64,000 bases of DNA from Agromyces sp. CF514 (GTDB taxonomy: Bacteria > Actinomycetota > Actinomycetes > Actinomycetales > Microbacteriaceae): positions 1,054,001 to 1,118,000 of the forward strand of contig NZ_FOZD01000002.1 in the NCBI RefSeq assembly GCF_900113185.1, given 5' to 3'. The notes beneath the pieces were generated by a model, which had not been told where the DNA came from, did not search any database, and saw nothing but the letters and a program-made list of their open reading frames with translations. Below are positions 7,579 through 17,089 of the stretch, in pieces (the first letter of the stretch is position 1; each line of letters begins with the position of its first letter). Both the position numbers and the translations under genes were made by a program.

Positions 7579-8754
7579 ATGACGCCATCCGAATCCACTT
7601 CGACCGGGCTGTTGACCCGGCACGCGGGCTTCGCCCAGCTCATCACTCCCGAGGGGGCACGCCGCCCCGACCCCGACCTCGATCGCTGGGTCGTCGACAT
7701 CGACACCGAGGCGCTCCGGGGGCTCTACCGCGACATGTCGGTGCTGCGTCGCATCGACGCCGAGGGCATCGCGCTGCAGCGTCAGGGCGAGGTGGGCCTC
7801 TGGCCGCCGCTGCTCGGCCAGGAGGCCGCGCAGGTCGGCTCCGCCCGCGCCCTTCGCTCCGACGACTTCGTGTTCGGCAGCTACCGCGAGCACGGCGTCG
7901 CCTGGGTTCGCGGCATCGACCCGGCCGACGTGCTGCGGGTGTGGCGGGGTGCCGCGTCGTCTGGCTGGAACCCGTACGAGTTCGGCATGGCCGTGCCCCA
8001 GATCATCATCGGCGCGCAGTCGCTGCACGCGACGGGCTGGGCCATGGGCGCCGCCTGGGACGGATCGGATGCCGCGGCGGTCGCGTACTTCGGCGACGGC
8101 GCGACCAGCGAGGGCGACGTGAACGAGGCCCTCGTGTTCGCCGCCACCTTCGACGCGCCCGTCGTGTTCTTCTGCCAGAACAACGGCTGGGCGATCTCGG
8201 AGCCCGTCGGACTGCAGTCCAAGCAGCCGCTCGTGAACCGCGCCGACGGGTTCGGGGTGCCCGGCATCCGCGTCGACGGCAACGACGTGCTCGCCGTGCT
8301 CGCGGCGACGCGCGTCGCGCTCGATCGCGCCCGGCGCGGCGGCGGCCCGACCTTCATCGAGGCCGTGACGTACCGCATGGGTCCGCACACGACGGCCGAC
8401 GACCCGAAGCGGTACCGCACCGACGACGAGCTCGCCGACTGGCGCGCACGCGACCCGATCGCGAGAGTCGGCGCGCTGCTCGCGGCATCCGGCATCGACC
8501 GTGAGGAGCTCGACCGCGAGGTCGAGGCCGAGGCGTCACGAGCGGCGGGCGCCCTGCGCGCGTCGATCGCGACCATGACCGACCCCGAGCCAATGAGCGT
8601 GTTCGACCACGTCTACGTCGAGCCGAACTCCCACCTCGAGCGCCAGCGCGAGCACTACGCGAAGTACCTCGCGCAGTTCGACGATCCGTCGACGGATGCC
8701 CCGGCGACCGCCTCGACCGCCTCGAAGGCCCCGACCGAGGGAGGCGCACGATGA
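7579..8754 (+). CDS. bkdA: Branched-chain 2-oxoacid dehydrogenase E1 alpha subunit
   Basis: 391 residues, thiamine-diphosphate dependent E1 alpha. The TPP motif GDGATSEGDVNEAL...NNGWAIS is clear, with the family's LLGQEAAQVGSA and FGSYREHGVAW stretches. ATG 7579 follows GAGCGAGG by 8 bases; the open frame extends upstream without a site. It overlaps bkdB by 4 bases (ATGA). With E1 beta and E2 it decarboxylates branched-chain 2-oxoacids to acyl-CoA. The E3 gene is not in the window. The neighbouring leucine genes and the Lrp regulator favour branched-chain substrates over pyruvate. Confidence 0.93.
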   Translation: MTPSESTSTGLLTRHAGFAQLITPEGARRPDPDLDRWVVDIDTEALRGLYRDMSVLRRIDAEGIALQRQGEVGLWPPLLGQEAAQVGSARALRSDDFVFGSYREHGVAWVRGIDPADVLRVWRGAASSGWNPYEFGMAVPQIIIGAQSLHATGWAMGAAWDGSDAAAVAYFGDGATSEGDVNEALVFAATFDAPVVFFCQNNGWAISEPVGLQSKQPLVNRADGFGVPGIRVDGNDVLAVLAATRVALDRARRGGGPTFIEAVTYRMGPHTTADDPKRYRTDDELADWRARDPIARVGALLAASGIDREELDREVEAEASRAAGALRASIATMTDPEPMSVFDHVYVEPNSHLERQREHYAKYLAQFDDPSTDAPATASTASKAPTEGGAR

Positions 8755-9761
8755 CCACGCTCACCCTCGGAGGCGCCATCAACGCCGGCCTCCGCCGCGC
8801 CCTCGCGGGCGACGATCGCGTCGTGCTCATGGGAGAGGACATCGGCACCCTGGGCGGCGTGTTCCGCGTGACCGACGGCCTCAAGTCCGAGTTCGGCGCG
8901 CACCGCGTGGTCGACTCGCCGCTCTCGGAGGCAGGGCTCATCGGCACCGCCGTCGGGCTCGCGTACCGCGGGTTCCGGCCGGTGGTCGAGATCCAGTTCG
9001 ACGGCTTCATCTACCCGGGCTTCGACCAGATCGTCGCCCAGGTCGCGAAGCTGCACTACCGCTCGCGCGGCAACGTGCGCATGCCCATCACGATCCGCGT
9101 GCCGTTCGGCGGCGGAATCGGCGCGGCCGAGCACCACTCGGAGTCGCCCGAGGCGTACTTCGCGCACACCGCGGGGCTGCGCGTCGTCGCCTGCTCCGAC
9201 GCCGCCGAGGCCTACGTCATGGTCCAGCAGGCCATCGCGAGCGATGACCCCGTGCTCTTCTTCGAGCCCAAGCGCCGCTACCACGTCAAGGGCGAGGTCG
9301 ACGAGACGGCGAGCCTCGCCGACGCGAAGCCGATGGGCGTCGCCTCGATCGTGGCATCCGGAACCGACGTCACCCTCGTGACCTACGGAGCGCTCGTGCA
9401 GACTGCGCGCGACGCCGCGACCGCCGCGCGCGAGGAGGGCGTCTCGCTCGAGGTCATCGACCTGCGCTCGCTCTCGCCGATGGACCTGACGACGGTGGCC
9501 GCCTCGGTGCGTCGCACCGGACGCCTGGTCATCGCGCACGAGGCCGGGCAGCAGCTCGGGCTCGGCGCCGAGATCGCGGCGAGCATCACCGAGCGCTGCT
9601 TCGAGTTCCTCGAGGCCGCGCCCGTGCGCATCACCGGCCACGACATCCCGTACCCGCCCGCGAAGCTCGAACGCCACCACCTGCCCGACCTCGACCGCAT
9701 GCTCGACGGCGTCGACCGGGTGCTCGGCCGGCCCAACTCGCTGAGCGGAGTGGAGGCATGA
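8751..9761 (+). CDS. bkdB: Branched-chain 2-oxoacid dehydrogenase E1 beta subunit
   Basis: 336 residues with a transketolase pyrimidine-binding domain (residues ~4-180: LMGEDIGTLGGVFRVTDGL, then DSPLSEAGLIGTAVGLAYRG) and a transketolase C-terminal domain (~200-320: VTLVTYGALV, then EVIDLRSLSPMD). ATGA overlaps join it to bkdA upstream and bkdC downstream, so the subunits are translationally coupled. It forms the E1 heterotetramer with BkdA in the cytosol. Confidence 0.94.
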   Translation: MTTLTLGGAINAGLRRALAGDDRVVLMGEDIGTLGGVFRVTDGLKSEFGAHRVVDSPLSEAGLIGTAVGLAYRGFRPVVEIQFDGFIYPGFDQIVAQVAKLHYRSRGNVRMPITIRVPFGGGIGAAEHHSESPEAYFAHTAGLRVVACSDAAEAYVMVQQAIASDDPVLFFEPKRRYHVKGEVDETASLADAKPMGVASIVASGTDVTLVTYGALVQTARDAATAAREEGVSLEVIDLRSLSPMDLTTVAASVRRTGRLVIAHEAGQQLGLGAEIAASITERCFEFLEAAPVRITGHDIPYPPAKLERHHLPDLDRMLDGVDRVLGRPNSLSGVEA

Positions 9762-11185
9762 GCATGATCCGCGACTTCCCGTTGCCCGACCTCGGCGAGG
9801 GGCTGACCGAGTCGGAGATCGTCGCCTGGCGCGTCGCCGTGGGCGATCGGGTCGAGCTCAACCAGATCATCGCCGACGTCGAGACCGCGAAGGCCGTGGT
9901 CGAACTGCCGTCGCCGTTCGCGGGCGTCGTGACCGCGCTGCACGCGGGCGAGGGTGAGACCGTCAACGTGGGCGAGCCGTTGTTCTCGTGCGACACGGGC
10001 GAGGGCGATGCCGAGCAGCCCTCGGTGCCGGATGCCGCGGCGGCCCCGGCGGCTGAGGCTCAGGTCTCGTCGGCCGCGGTCGTCGTCGAGGCGACGGATG
10101 CCGCGTCCGGCCCGAACCTCGTCGGCTACGGCGCTCGTGCCGAGTCCGGCCCGAAGCGCCGAGCCAGGCGGGCCGCGCTCGCCGGCGACCTCGTGCCCGC
10201 CCTGCCCGAGGGAGCGGAAGCGGCGGCCACGGTCGCGCCGGAGCGCGCAGACCAGGCACCCGTGGTGTCGGCCGAGCGTCCCCGTTCGACGCCGCCCGTG
10301 CGCAAGCTCGCGCATGACCTGGGCATCGACCTCGCGCAGGTGCACGGCTCGGGCGAGCGCGGACTCGTCACGCGCGCCGACGTCGAGGCCGCGGCATCCG
10401 GTCTCAGGTCGCCCGATCTCGGAACTCCGGACTCGATGCGGTCGGGCGATGCCGATCGCGTCGGCGGGATCGACCGGTCGGGTGCCGGCGACGTGAGGAT
10501 CCCGATCAGGGGCGTGCGCAAGCACACGGCCGCCGCGATGGTCGCGAGCGCGTTCACCGCGCCGCACGTCACGGAGTTCCTCACGGTCGACGTCACCGCG
10601 ACCATGGAGCTCGTGCGCAGCCTGCGCGAGGACCGCGCGTTCGCCGGGCACCGCGTCACCCCCCTCGCGGTGGTGGCGAAGGCCGTGTGCCTCGCCGCCC
10701 GGCGGACCCCCGACGTCAACGCCCGTTGGGACGAGGACGCTCAGGAGATCGTGCAGTTCGCGTCGGTGAACCTCGGCATCGCCGCGGCCACCGAACGCGG
10801 ACTCGTCGTGCCGAATGTCAAGGCGGCCGAGCGACTGACGCTCATCGAACTGGCCGACGCGATCGGCGAGCTCGCCGTCACGGCCCGCGAGGGGCGCACG
10901 CGTCCGGCCGACCTGTCGGGCGGCACGCTCTCGATCACGAACGTCGGCGTCTTCGGCGTCGATGCGGGCACGCCGATCCTGAACCCCGGCGAAGCCGTGA
11001 TCCTCGCGACCGGGGCCGTGCGCCGCCAGCCGTGGGAGTTCCGCGGCGAGGTCGCCCTGCGCGAGGTCATGACGCTGAGCCTCTCGTTCGACCACCGCCT
11101 GGTCGACGGGCAGCAGGCCGCGTCGTTCCTCACCGATGTCGGCGCGATCCTGCGGGATCCGGCGCGTGCGCTGACGATGGTCTGA
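9758..11185 (+). CDS. bkdC: Dihydrolipoamide acyltransferase (E2) of branched-chain 2-oxoacid dehydrogenase
   Basis: 475 residues. An N-terminal lipoyl domain (residues ~5-80) carries Lys45 in DVETAKAVVEL. An Ala/Pro/Glu linker follows, then a peripheral-subunit-binding domain (~183-220, VRKLAHDLGIDLAQVHGSGERG) and a catalytic acyltransferase domain (~245-475) with the active-site DHRLVDG, His446. It accepts the acyl group from E1 and passes it to CoA. Only one lipoyl domain is seen. It is the last gene of the bkd operon; a hairpin follows. Confidence 0.94.
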   Translation: MSMIRDFPLPDLGEGLTESEIVAWRVAVGDRVELNQIIADVETAKAVVELPSPFAGVVTALHAGEGETVNVGEPLFSCDTGEGDAEQPSVPDAAAAPAAEAQVSSAAVVVEATDAASGPNLVGYGARAESGPKRRARRAALAGDLVPALPEGAEAAATVAPERADQAPVVSAERPRSTPPVRKLAHDLGIDLAQVHGSGERGLVTRADVEAAASGLRSPDLGTPDSMRSGDADRVGGIDRSGAGDVRIPIRGVRKHTAAAMVASAFTAPHVTEFLTVDVTATMELVRSLREDRAFAGHRVTPLAVVAKAVCLAARRTPDVNARWDEDAQEIVQFASVNLGIAAATERGLVVPNVKAAERLTLIELADAIGELAVTAREGRTRPADLSGGTLSITNVGVFGVDAGTPILNPGEAVILATGAVRRQPWEFRGEVALREVMTLSLSFDHRLVDGQQAASFLTDVGAILRDPARALTMV

Positions 11186-11193
11186 CCCGGGCG

Positions 11194-11228
11194 TCGGAAC
11201 GGGCCTGCCGCCGGTCGGCCCGTTCCGA
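11194..11228 (+). terminator. Terminator hairpin after bkdC
   Basis: TCGGAACGGGCC (11194-11205) pairs with GGCCCGTTCCGA (11217-11228): a perfect 12-bp stem and an 11-base loop, 9 bases after the bkdC stop. Confidence 0.7.
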
Positions 11229-11336
11229 TGCCGCGGCCGGTCGCGGTGCGCTTCGGAGGCTCGTGACCGATCGCGACGTCGCGAGGTGCGCGCGTCCGCC
11301 CTCGCCACGGCGGCGACCGGGGAGGAGGATGGGGTC

Positions 11337-11648
11337 ATGGACCCGCAGCGCATCCTCGCACCCGCAGAGACCGTCGACGCGCTCGCGCGCACGGCCTTCG
11401 TCCACACGGGCGACCGGCTCGTGGGCGCCTACCGGACCGACGACTTCGCAGGCGCCGTCCGCGTGCTCGACGCGGTCGCACCGGTCGCCGACGAGCTCGA
11501 TCACCATCCCGACGTGCAGCTCGGGTGGGGCCGCGTCGTGTTCGAGCTGAGTTCCCACGACGTGGGAGGCGTGACTTCTCGCGATCTCGAACTCGCCCGG
11601 CGCATCGACGTGCTCGCCGGCGCCGCGGGCGCGCAGCGCGCAGACTGA
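11337..11648 (+). CDS. 4a-hydroxytetrahydrobiopterin dehydratase (PCD/DCoH-like)
   Basis: 103 residues. The family's catalytic arrangement is visible: VADELDHHPDVQLGWGRVVFEL, then SSHDVGGVTSRDLELARRID. ATG 11337 follows GGAGGAGG by 8 bases. Family members recycle pterin cofactor after aromatic amino acid hydroxylation, but many actinobacteria carry such a gene without an obvious hydroxylase, and none is seen here, so the role is uncertain. The C-terminal end and its stop lie inside a three-copy tandem repeat. Confidence 0.85.
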   Translation: MDPQRILAPAETVDALARTAFVHTGDRLVGAYRTDDFAGAVRVLDAVAPVADELDHHPDVQLGWGRVVFELSSHDVGGVTSRDLELARRIDVLAGAAGAQRAD

Positions 11649-11686
11649 CGCGCAGCGCGCAGGCTGAGCCGCAGCGCGCAGGCTGA
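11631..11686. repeat. Three tandem ~19-bp repeats spanning the PCD-like stop codon
   Basis: Units 11631-11648, 11649-11667 and 11668-11686 share the core GCAGCGCGCAGRCTGA. Each unit contains the TGA, so the stop and last codons are repeated after the gene. Confidence 0.85.
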
Positions 11687-11717
11687 GGCACGGCATCCGC
11701 CCGGTCGCGGCATCCGC

Positions 11718-12200
11718 TCAGCGGAGCAGGTACACGCGCTCCTCGATCTCGGCGTCGCGGGCGTTCGCGAAGCCGTGCTCGGTGGCGACCTGCTCGAAGC
11801 CGAGGTGCTCGAGCACCCGGATCGACCCGGCATTGTCGCCGGCCACGCGCGCCCGCACGGGTCGTTCGTCGAGCACGTCGAGGAAGATCCGCATCGCCCG
11901 CGTGGCGATGCCGAGGCCCCAGTGCGCGCGGTCGATCCACGTGGTGACCTCGGCGGTGCCGTCGTCGTACCAGCGGCCGACGCTCCCGACGATCTCGCCG
12001 TCGGCGCGCACGGTTCGCACGTCGGTCGCGGGGTCGGCCATGAGCCGCCGCCAGTGCGCGTCGAACGTCGCACGATCGTCGGGGTCGGGCGCGGTGAACG
12101 CGGCCATCTGCACGGCGACTGGGTCGTGCCCGATCAGGAACAGGGTGTCGAGATCCGTGTCGCGGGTCGCGCGCAGGCTCACGACATGAGGCTCGCCCAT
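11718..12200 (-). CDS. GNAT-family N-acetyltransferase (RimJ/RimL-like)
   Basis: 160 residues. The acetyl-CoA binding loop appears as HWGLGIATRAMRIFLDVL and the C-terminal GNAT signature as VAGDNAGSIRVLEHLGFEQVA, which matches the RimJ/RimL subgroup that acetylates protein N-termini or small amines. It starts inside the end of the TetR gene (22-base overlap), so it is co-transcribed with the proposed leucine-pathway repressor. Substrate unknown. Confidence 0.85.
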   Translation of the reverse strand: MGEPHVVSLRATRDTDLDTLFLIGHDPVAVQMAAFTAPDPDDRATFDAHWRRLMADPATDVRTVRADGEIVGSVGRWYDDGTAEVTTWIDRAHWGLGIATRAMRIFLDVLDERPVRARVAGDNAGSIRVLEHLGFEQVATEHGFANARDAEIEERVYLLR

Positions 12201-12847
12201 GCCATCTCCTCGAGGATGCCGCGGACGGTGCCGTCGGCGGGTCTGCGCCCAGGGGTGCGGGCGCTGTGCGGTGTGGAGTTGAGCAGTCCGAAGGCGGCGT
12301 GTGCCCGGAACCGCAGCTCCACCTCGACCCGGTCGGGCCTGAGCTCTGCGAGGGTGGCGACCCAGCGTTCGACGTAGCGTCGCTGCAGCGAGCGCACCTC
12401 GTGGCGGACGCCGGCGTCGAGTTGTTCGAGTTCGCGATCCTGCACGGCGATCACGTCGGCCTGGCCGAGCGCGAAGTCGACGTGGAAGCGGATGAGCGAG
12501 CGCAGCGCGGAGGCCGCGTCGGGCGCGTCGGCGAGCACGTGCTCGGCGCCGTCGAGCAGCGACCGGCTGGCGTCCTCGAGGATGGCGGCGAGCACCGCGG
12601 ACTTGCCCGTGAAATGCCGGTAGACGGCCGGGCCGCTGACGCCGACGGCGGCGCCGAGGTCTTCGATGGTCACGCCCGCGTAGCCGCGCTCGGCGAACAG
12701 GCGCGCGGCGGCCGTGAGGATCGCGGCGCGACGGTCGGCCTTCTGGCGGCCGCGCTCGGTGAGCGCCGGTGCCGCCTGGGTCGGTGCCTGCGGCGTCGAC
12801 GGTGCCGGCTGTGCCGCCGTGGGGGCTGCTGCGGGTGTTCTTGCCAT
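12179..12847 (-). CDS. TetR-family regulator of the leucine (liu-type) genes
   Basis: 222 residues. After an Ala/Pro-rich N-terminal tail of ~30 residues comes a TetR helix-turn-helix (residues ~40-85: RRAAILTAAARLFAERGYAGVTIEDLGAAVGVSGPAVYRHF). The C-terminal domain resembles the TetR_C of fatty-acid and branched-acid catabolic regulators. It is divergent from the carboxylase beta gene with a GTTAGTG-AA-CACTAAC palindrome between them; close copies precede the carboxylase alpha gene. The position matches BkaR (Rv2506) of M. tuberculosis, a repressor of branched-chain keto-acid genes. The inducer is probably an acyl-CoA, by inference. Confidence 0.88.
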   Translation of the reverse strand: MARTPAAAPTAAQPAPSTPQAPTQAAPALTERGRQKADRRAAILTAAARLFAERGYAGVTIEDLGAAVGVSGPAVYRHFTGKSAVLAAILEDASRSLLDGAEHVLADAPDAASALRSLIRFHVDFALGQADVIAVQDRELEQLDAGVRHEVRSLQRRYVERWVATLAELRPDRVEVELRFRAHAAFGLLNSTPHSARTPGRRPADGTVRGILEEMAWASLMS

Positions 12848-12860
12848 TTCGATGCCTGCT

Positions 12861-12895
12861 CGCTAACCTCGGGAATCGAGTTAGTGAACACTAAC
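12861..12895. promoter_or_regulatory. TetR operator between the repressor and carboxylase beta genes
   Basis: GTTAGTG-AA-CACTAAC at 12880-12895 is a perfect palindrome. CGCTAAC at 12861-12867 is an extra half site. The same site recurs at 18597 and 18623. Confidence 0.75.
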
Positions 12896-12969
12896 CGAAA
12901 ATCGCGAGGTCGCACAAGGGCCGGTCCCCACCCGCCGCACGGCGCGGCTCGCGACGAGGCGGAGGGCCG

Positions 12970-14577
12970 ATGACGACACTCACGACGGCGATCGACCGAT
13001 CCGGCGAAGGCGCCAGGCGCAACGCCGACGCGCACGCCGAGCTCGTCGGCGAGCTGCGCAGGCGCCTCGCCGCGGCCGCACGCGGCGGCCCCGAGGCATC
13101 CCGCGACCGCCATGTCGCGCGCGGCAAGCTGCTGCCGCGCGACCGGGTCGACCGCCTGCTCGACGAGGGCAGCCCGTTCCTCGAGCTCTCGCCGCTCGCC
13201 GCCGACGGCATGTACGGCGGCGACTCGCCCGGGGCGGGCATCATCACGGGCGTCGGCCTCGTGCACGGTCGCCCGGTGGTCGTGGTCTGCAACGACGCGA
13301 CGGTCAAGGGGGGCACCTACTACCCGATGACGGTCAAGAAGCACCTCCGGGCGCAGGAGGTCGCGCGCGAGCACCGGCTGCCGTGCATCTACCTCGTCGA
13401 CTCGGGCGGCGCGTTCCTGCCCATGCAGGACGACGTGTTCCCCGACCGCGAGCACTTCGGGCGGATCTTCTTCAACCAGGCGCAGCTCTCGTCGATGCGC
13501 ATCCCGCAGCTCGCGGCCGTGCTCGGCTCGTGCACGGCGGGCGGCGCCTACGTGCCGGCGATGAGCGACGAGTCCGTCATCGTGCGCGACCAGGGCACGA
13601 TCTTCCTCGGCGGCCCGCCGCTCGTGAAGGCCGCGATCGGCGAGGTCGTCACGCCCGAGGAGCTCGGCGGCGGCGATCTCCACTCGCGCGTCTCTGGGGT
13701 CACCGACCACCTGGCCGACGACGACGAGCACGCGCTCGAGACCGTGCGCGACATGGTCGCGACGCTGCCCGAGCCGGCGCCGCGCGCCTGGGCCGTCCGC
13801 GAGTCGCGGCCCCCGCTCGTCGACCCCGCGGGCCTCACGGCCGCCGTGCCGGTCGACGTGCAGCAGCCGTACGACGTGCGCGAGGTCATCGCGCGGCTCG
13901 TCGACGCGAGCGAGTTCACCGAGTTCAAGCCCGACTACGGCGACACGCTCGTCACCGGGTTCGCGCACCTCGACGGCCACCCGGTCGGCATCGTCGCGAA
14001 CAACGGCGTGCTGTTCAGCGAATCGGCCATGAAGGGCGCCCATTTCATCGAGCTCTGCGACCAGCGCGGCATCCCGCTGCTGTTCCTGCAGAACATCTCG
14101 GGCTTCATGGTCGGGCGCGACGCCGAGGCGGGCGGCATCGCCAAGCACGGCGCGAAGATGGTCACCGCGGTCGCCACGACCCGCGTGCCGAAGCTCACGG
14201 TCGTGATCGGCGGTTCCTTCGGCGCCGGCAACTACTCCATGTGCGGGCGCGCGTACTCGCCGCGGTTCCTCTTCATGTGGCCGAACGCGCGCATCTCGGT
14301 CATGGGCGGCGAGCAGGCGGCATCCGTCCTCTCCACGGTCAAGGGCGACCAGCTCGCAGTGCGGGGCGAGGAATGGTCGGATGCCGCGGCGGAGGCGTTC
14401 AAGGCCCCGATCCGCGAGCAGTACGAGCAGCAGGGCAGCCCCTACCACTCGACCGCGCGGCTCTGGGACGACGGCATCATCGACCCGGCCGACACGCGCA
14501 CGGTGCTCGCGATGGCGCTCGAGCTCGCCAGCCGCACGCCGTTGCCAGAGCCCGCGTTCGGGCTCTTCCGCATGTGA
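12970..14577 (+). CDS. accD1: Methylcrotonoyl-CoA carboxylase beta (carboxyltransferase) subunit
   Basis: 535 residues with the two crotonase-like halves of acyl-CoA carboxyltransferases: [28 protein letters not shown] and [16 protein letters not shown] in the first, [19 protein letters not shown] and [15 protein letters not shown] in the second. [14 protein letters not shown] and the NISGFMVG form are characteristic of methylcrotonoyl-CoA and related branched carboxylases rather than acetyl- or propionyl-CoA enzymes. GGAGGG lies just before ATG 12970. With the biotin-carrying subunit at 18685 it carboxylates 3-methylcrotonyl-CoA to 3-methylglutaconyl-CoA. Unusually, the two subunit genes are 4.1 kb apart. 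Confidence 0.9.
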   Translation: MTTLTTAIDRSGEGARRNADAHAELVGELRRRLAAAARGGPEASRDRHVARGKLLPRDRVDRLLDEGSPFLELSPLAADGMYGGDSPGAGIITGVGLVHGRPVVVVCNDATVKGGTYYPMTVKKHLRAQEVAREHRLPCIYLVDSGGAFLPMQDDVFPDREHFGRIFFNQAQLSSMRIPQLAAVLGSCTAGGAYVPAMSDESVIVRDQGTIFLGGPPLVKAAIGEVVTPEELGGGDLHSRVSGVTDHLADDDEHALETVRDMVATLPEPAPRAWAVRESRPPLVDPAGLTAAVPVDVQQPYDVREVIARLVDASEFTEFKPDYGDTLVTGFAHLDGHPVGIVANNGVLFSESAMKGAHFIELCDQRGIPLLFLQNISGFMVGRDAEAGGIAKHGAKMVTAVATTRVPKLTVVIGGSFGAGNYSMCGRAYSPRFLFMWPNARISVMGGEQAASVLSTVKGDQLAVRGEEWSDAAAEAFKAPIREQYEQQGSPYHSTARLWDDGIIDPADTRTVLAMALELASRTPLPEPAFGLFRM

Positions 14578-14661
14578 CCCGGCGAATCCGCCGCTGAGCC
14601 CTGCCCCCGTGCAAGAGTGTTCCCGTACGCGTCGGCGTGCGCGAAGGGGGATCAGGGCGGA

Positions 14662-16365
14662 ATGCAGCGACCACTGGCCGGGCTGACGGCGAAGCACCTC
14701 GCCACCGAACTGACCGCCGGCGTGACGCTCATCGCCATCGCGATCCCGCTCAACATCGGATACGCGCAGATCGCCGGGCTGCCTGCGACCGCTGGCCTCT
14801 ACGCGCTCATCGTGCCGACCGTCGTGTACGCGCTCGTCGTCTCGTCACGGCAGGTGGTCGCGTCGCCGGATGCCGCGGCCGCGGCCCTCGTCGCGTCCTC
14901 GATCGGCGGGCTCGCCGCCGCAGGCAGCGCGGACTACGCGACGCTCGCGCTCGCGCAGGCGATCATCTGCGGCGTCATGTTCGTGCTGCTCGCGGTGTTC
15001 AAGCTCGGGTTCCTCGCGAACTTCCTCTCGAAGCCGATCCTCGTCGGATTCGTCGGCGGGCTCGCGCTCGACATCATGGTCAGCCAGATCGCGAAGATGC
15101 TCGGCGTCAAGATCGACTCGGGCGGCGAGTTCGTCGACAAGCTCGGCGGGCTCATCACCGGACTGGGCACCACGAACCTCTGGTCGCTGGCCATCTCGGC
15201 GGTCTCGGTCGCCGTGCTGCTCGTCGGCAAGCGGTTCCTCGGCGCCGTGCCCTGGGCGCTCGTCGTCCTCGTGCTCACGACCGTGCTGGTGGTCGTCGCG
15301 AACCTCGACGACGCCGGGGTCGACGTGCTGGGCGAGGTGCCGGCCGGGCCGCCGGCGCTCACCTGGCCCGTCATCGACTGGACGACCTGGGCCGCCCTCA
15401 TCCCGTCGGCGATGGCGCTCACGCTCGTGACGACGGCCGAGGGCCTGCTCGTCTCGCGGTCGTACGCCGAGAAGCACCGCTACCCGTTCCACGCGAACCG
15501 CGACCTGCTCGCGTTCGGTCTCGCGAACGTCGCCGCGGGTGCGCAGGCCAGCTTCTCGGTCGGCTCCTCGACCTCGCGCACCGCCGCGATGGACCAGGCC
15601 GGATCCCGCACGCAGCTGCCTTCGCTCGTGCTCGCGGTCGGCACGCTGCTGCTGCTGCTCTTCGGCACCGCGCTGCTCGCCGACATCCCGTCGCCCGCGA
15701 TCGGCGCGGTCGTCGGCGTCGCCATCATCCCCCTGCTCGGCATCCGCGAGTTCGCCGACCTCTGGCGCAAGGACCGGTTCGAGTTCGTCGTCGGCGGGGC
15801 GTGCTTCCTGGTGACGCTGTTCGTCGGTGCGATCCCGGGCATCCTGGTCGCGTTCGTGCTCGCACTCGTCAATCTCGCCAAGCGGGCTGCGAACCCCGCG
15901 ATCGACGTGCTCGAGGCCGAGGGCGACCCGGCCGAGTCGCTCCTCGAGGACGCCCCCGCAGGCACGACGACGGCACCGGGCGTCATCGTGCTCCGCCTGG
16001 CGGCCCCGCTCTTCTTCGCCAATGGCAGCGTCTTCACGGCGGCCGTCAAGGGCGCCGTCGCCTCGGCCGAGCACGCCGACGGCGGGCCCGTGCGCGAGCT
16101 CGTCATCGACATGGAGGCCGTGACCGACATCGACGTGACCGGCGCGGAGGAGTTCGAGGCGCTCAAGGCCTGGCTCGCGTCCGGCGGCGTGCGTCTGTCG
16201 TTCAGCCGCATGCGCGATCCCGCGCGACGGCGGCTCGTGCAGCTCGGCCTGCTCGGCGACGAGCGCGTGTTCGACACGAATCGCGCGGCGATCGCGGCGC
16301 TCGCGACCGATTCCCCGCAGACCGCCGCGACCGAAGCCGGCACCACCGAGAAGGGCTCTTCGTGA
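14662..16365 (+). CDS. SulP-family anion transporter with STAS domain
   Basis: 567 residues. The N-terminal ~400 residues form about 10-12 hydrophobic spans with the SulP signature IAIPLNIGYAQIAGLPATAGLYALIVPTVVYAL (read in parts) and SVGSSTSRTAAMDQAGSRTQL. The C-terminal ~450-550 region is a STAS domain (VRELVIDMEAVTDIDVTGAEEF). An inner-membrane transporter for sulfate, bicarbonate or dicarboxylate; the substrate cannot be told, and no carbonic anhydrase or cysteine gene is adjacent. ATG 14662 follows an AGGGCGG site. It overlaps the next gene by 4 bases. Confidence 0.9.
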   Translation: MQRPLAGLTAKHLATELTAGVTLIAIAIPLNIGYAQIAGLPATAGLYALIVPTVVYALVVSSRQVVASPDAAAAALVASSIGGLAAAGSADYATLALAQAIICGVMFVLLAVFKLGFLANFLSKPILVGFVGGLALDIMVSQIAKMLGVKIDSGGEFVDKLGGLITGLGTTNLWSLAISAVSVAVLLVGKRFLGAVPWALVVLVLTTVLVVVANLDDAGVDVLGEVPAGPPALTWPVIDWTTWAALIPSAMALTLVTTAEGLLVSRSYAEKHRYPFHANRDLLAFGLANVAAGAQASFSVGSSTSRTAAMDQAGSRTQLPSLVLAVGTLLLLLFGTALLADIPSPAIGAVVGVAIIPLLGIREFADLWRKDRFEFVVGGACFLVTLFVGAIPGILVAFVLALVNLAKRAANPAIDVLEAEGDPAESLLEDAPAGTTTAPGVIVLRLAAPLFFANGSVFTAAVKGAVASAEHADGGPVRELVIDMEAVTDIDVTGAEEFEALKAWLASGGVRLSFSRMRDPARRRLVQLGLLGDERVFDTNRAAIAALATDSPQTAATEAGTTEKGSS

Positions 16366-17033
16366 ATCAGACCATCGGCGCCATCCTGCCGCTCGCCCTC
16401 GGCGTGGCGATCAGCCCGATCCCGATCATCGCGGCGATCCTCATGCTGCTCTCGCCGAAGGCGCGCGTCACGAGCGTGGGATTCCTGCTCGGCTGGCTCG
16501 TGGGCATCATCGTGGCGGTCACCGTGTTCACGCTGCTCGCGTCGGTGCTGCCCGAAGAGGATCCCGACGCCTCCAAGCCGATCCAGGGCGTCATCCAGTT
16601 GCTGCTGGGTGCGGGCCTGCTCGTGCTCGCCGTCGGGCAGTGGCGCAAGCGCCCGAAGCCCGGCGAGGAGCCGATGCTCCCGAAGTGGATGCAGGCGATC
16701 GACAAGGTCACGTTCGTCGGCGCGCTCGGGCTGGGGTTCCTGCTCTCGGCGCTGAATCCGAAGAACCTCATCATGGCCGCCGGAGCCGGTACGGCGATCG
16801 GGGCGGCCGCGCTGTCGACGGGCGAGGTCGTCGGCGTGATCGCGATCTACGTGGTCATCGCGGCCAGCACCGTGGCGATCCCGGTGATCGCGTACCTCGT
16901 CGCATCGGCGAGGCTGCGGGGGCCGCTCGATGCGCTGCGCGTGTGGCTCGCGCACGAGAACGCGGTCATCATGGCCGTGCTGCTGCTCGTGATCGGCGTC
17001 TCGCTGCTCGGCAAGGGCATCGGCAGCTTCTGA
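16362..17033 (+). CDS. GAP-family (Sap/LysE-like) membrane protein
   Basis: 223 residues, about six transmembrane segments (for example LPLALGVAISPIPIIAAILMLL and GFLLGWLVGIIVAVTVFTLL), with the GAP/Sap family start MNQTIGAILPLALGVAISPIPI and the SALNPKNLIMAAGAGTAIG motif. GTG 16362 overlaps the SulP stop (GTGA), so the two are coupled. The family includes the mycobacterial GAP protein, needed for surface lipid transport, and is related to small exporters. The exported substrate here is unknown. Confidence 0.8.
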   Translation: MNQTIGAILPLALGVAISPIPIIAAILMLLSPKARVTSVGFLLGWLVGIIVAVTVFTLLASVLPEEDPDASKPIQGVIQLLLGAGLLVLAVGQWRKRPKPGEEPMLPKWMQAIDKVTFVGALGLGFLLSALNPKNLIMAAGAGTAIGAAALSTGEVVGVIAIYVVIAASTVAIPVIAYLVASARLRGPLDALRVWLAHENAVIMAVLLLVIGVSLLGKGIGSF

Positions 17034-17039
17034 TCGGGG

Positions 17040-17064
17040 GCGCTCGCCCGACCTGCGCGAGCGC
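17040..17064. terminator. Possible hairpin between convergent GAP and MBL genes
   Basis: GCGCTCG (17040-17046) can pair with CGAGCGC (17058-17064) across an 11-base loop. It is short but placed between converging genes. Confidence 0.35.
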
Positions 17065-17089
17065 GGGGTCGTGAGGTGACGGCGCCGCG

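Noticed and set aside
11631-11686. Possible CRISPR-like array
   Set aside because: Units are contiguous, without spacers, and there are no cas genes in the window.
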